This document shows, in pieces, positions 4,976 to 5,631 of a DNA stretch of 5,631 nt (position 1 is the stretch's first letter; each line of letters begins with the position of its first letter). Origin of the DNA: Candidatus Aminicenantota bacterium (GTDB taxonomy: Bacteria; Acidobacteriota; Aminicenantia; UBA2199). A program made the translations under genes and the position numbers. Below the pieces are notes generated by a model that was not told where the DNA came from, did not search any database, and saw only the letters and a list, made by a program, of their open reading frames with translations. The stretch is taken from NCBI GenBank assembly GCA_020355945.1, contig CP070627.1, forward strand, positions 5,275,460 through 5,281,090, written 5' to 3'.

Positions 4976-4999
4976 CCCGCTTTTATGACAGACCTTTTT

Positions 5000-5629
5000 T
5001 TAATCGGTGCTGTCAGGTTTCTGCTTGCCGCGGCGTCCCAGGTTGTTGATAAAGAGGAATGCATCCACGATTTTATCGAGCCAGGAATCCATCAACCGGT
5101 CTGTTTTACCAAGAAAGCGAAAAAACACGAAACCTGAAATCAGCATGGCTGCCAGCGCACCCAGGGCCGCGAGTCCACCATATGGGACAACAACGCCCTT
5201 GATATCGATGCCTAAAATGTTTTCGATAAAATACATCACCACCATGCCCAGGGAAACGAAACAAACGAAAAACATCACAGGCCCCAGGACAAACATCAAC
5301 GCAATCACCGGCAGGGCCAGTGCCAGCAGCAGTATTTCCGCAAAAATCCGCAGGATATAAGAAATAAACAGGGGAAATATCACCTTGATGTGCAGTCGCG
5401 CCCGGCCCTGGATCACATCGATAAAAGTAGCCAGGGCGGCAATGGCCAGGTAGAACCAGGCCAGGGCGTCCCAGATGCTTTGGGAACCTTTAAAAACCGC
5501 GGGCAGGAGAAACAAAGTCGCTATAAAGGCGACAATGGAGAGCAGATAGCGCCAGGGGCTCAGGCTGGCTTCTTTGAGCTTATCCGCATGTTTTTTCATT
5601 TCAGCGGCACGTTCTCGTGGTTTCATCAT
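5000..5629 (-). CDS. Multi-spanning membrane protein of unknown function (start at window edge)
   Basis: I do not recognise this 209-residue protein. It has a charged N-terminal helix (residues 1-24, rich in Lys/Arg/Glu), then about five membrane helices: roughly 27-46, 53-73, 83-104, 105-136 (long, perhaps two) and 148-171. A C-terminal amphipathic helix (about 174-196) and a polar tail (RRGKQKPDSTD) follow. The consistent alternation of hydrophobic and charged segments supports this strand over the overlapping frame on the other strand. The MM start is at 5624-5629, but only two bases precede it, so no RBS can be seen and the gene may begin further upstream outside the window. It points the same way as the ATPase, 353 bp away and separated by repeat debris, so it is probably not in one operon with it. 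Confidence 0.7.
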   Translation of the reverse strand: MMKPRERAAEMKKHADKLKEASLSPWRYLLSIVAFIATLFLLPAVFKGSQSIWDALAWFYLAIAALATFIDVIQGRARLHIKVIFPLFISYILRIFAEILLLALALPVIALMFVLGPVMFFVCFVSLGMVVMYFIENILGIDIKGVVVPYGGLAALGALAAMLISGFVFFRFLGKTDRLMDSWLDKIVDAFLFINNLGRRGKQKPDSTD

Positions 5630-5631
5630 GG

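Noticed and set aside
4959..4979. Rho-independent terminator of the membrane-protein gene
   Set aside because: The stem is only 5 bp with an 11-base loop and has no T-run after it on the minus strand.
4633..5049. A 138-residue plus-strand protein
   Set aside because: The frame is a chain of hairpin DNA, a kinase remnant, a microsatellite and dispersed repeats, has no RBS, and overlaps the ATPase start and the membrane-protein end.
5007..5360. A 117-residue plus-strand protein opposite the membrane protein
   Set aside because: Its Ser/Arg/Thr-rich composition is what results from reading the complement of hydrophobic codons; the minus-strand frame has coherent membrane helices.
3225..5631. 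A DGR template repeat or reverse transcriptase downstream of the candidate variable region
   Set aside because: I looked for a second copy of the RGGSW...GFRLA coding segment on both strands and for a reverse-transcriptase-like protein; neither is present in the window.

Overview
The window is bacterial DNA, AT-rich and gene-dense. It looks like an accessory region of a large genome that carries signalling and conflict genes and a lot of repeat debris. The CHAT peptidase joined to a formylglycine-generating-enzyme (FGE/SUMF1)-like domain, the remnant of a PknB-type Ser/Thr kinase, the AAA_14/DUF4143 ATPase and the scattered GGGACAGGCAAAAAAT repeats would suit an uncultured Gram-negative lineage such as Aminicenantes-like or deltaproteobacterial groups. 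That placement is a guess: no marker gene is present.

Bases 1-725 hold two near-identical AT-rich palindromes (1-18 and 62-83, centres 63 bp apart), a likely -10 element, a leader of about 170 nt, and a 112-residue protein (289-627) of the small peptidase-associated type (Pepco/Trypco1-like). Bases 726-3224 encode an 832-residue protein. Its order is a CHAT caspase-like peptidase with His238 and Cys285, a basic stretch, one membrane helix (about 435-452), a charged linker with five hexapeptide repeats, and a C-terminal FGE-like domain with the C-type-lectin fold. The predicted topology puts the peptidase in the cytoplasm and the FGE-like domain outside. The two genes lie 98 bp apart in one direction and probably form a two-component conflict or cell-death module: outside sensor, inside protease, small partner protein.

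The last 38 residues of the FGE-like domain sit exactly where diversity-generating retroelements (DGRs) place their variable region. They are unusually Arg-rich and have many NNC/NNT codons at the expected variable positions, and one of the two FGE catalytic cysteines is replaced by Asn. No template repeat, Avd or reverse transcriptase lies in the window, so DGR diversification is a hypothesis.

Bases 3225-3440 hold repeat copies and a short membrane-helix reading frame that may be a gene fragment. Bases 3441-4646 (minus strand) encode an AAA_14/DUF4143 ATPase with an excellent sigma70 promoter (TTGACA-17-TAAAAT). A perfect 19-bp inverted repeat (3248-3266 and 4787-4805) brackets this gene. 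Bases 4647-4999 contain its promoter, two tandem hairpins, the broken N-terminus of a Ser/Thr kinase and two more repeat copies, but no intact gene. Bases 5000-5629 (minus strand) encode a membrane protein of about five helices and unknown function; its start is at the window edge.
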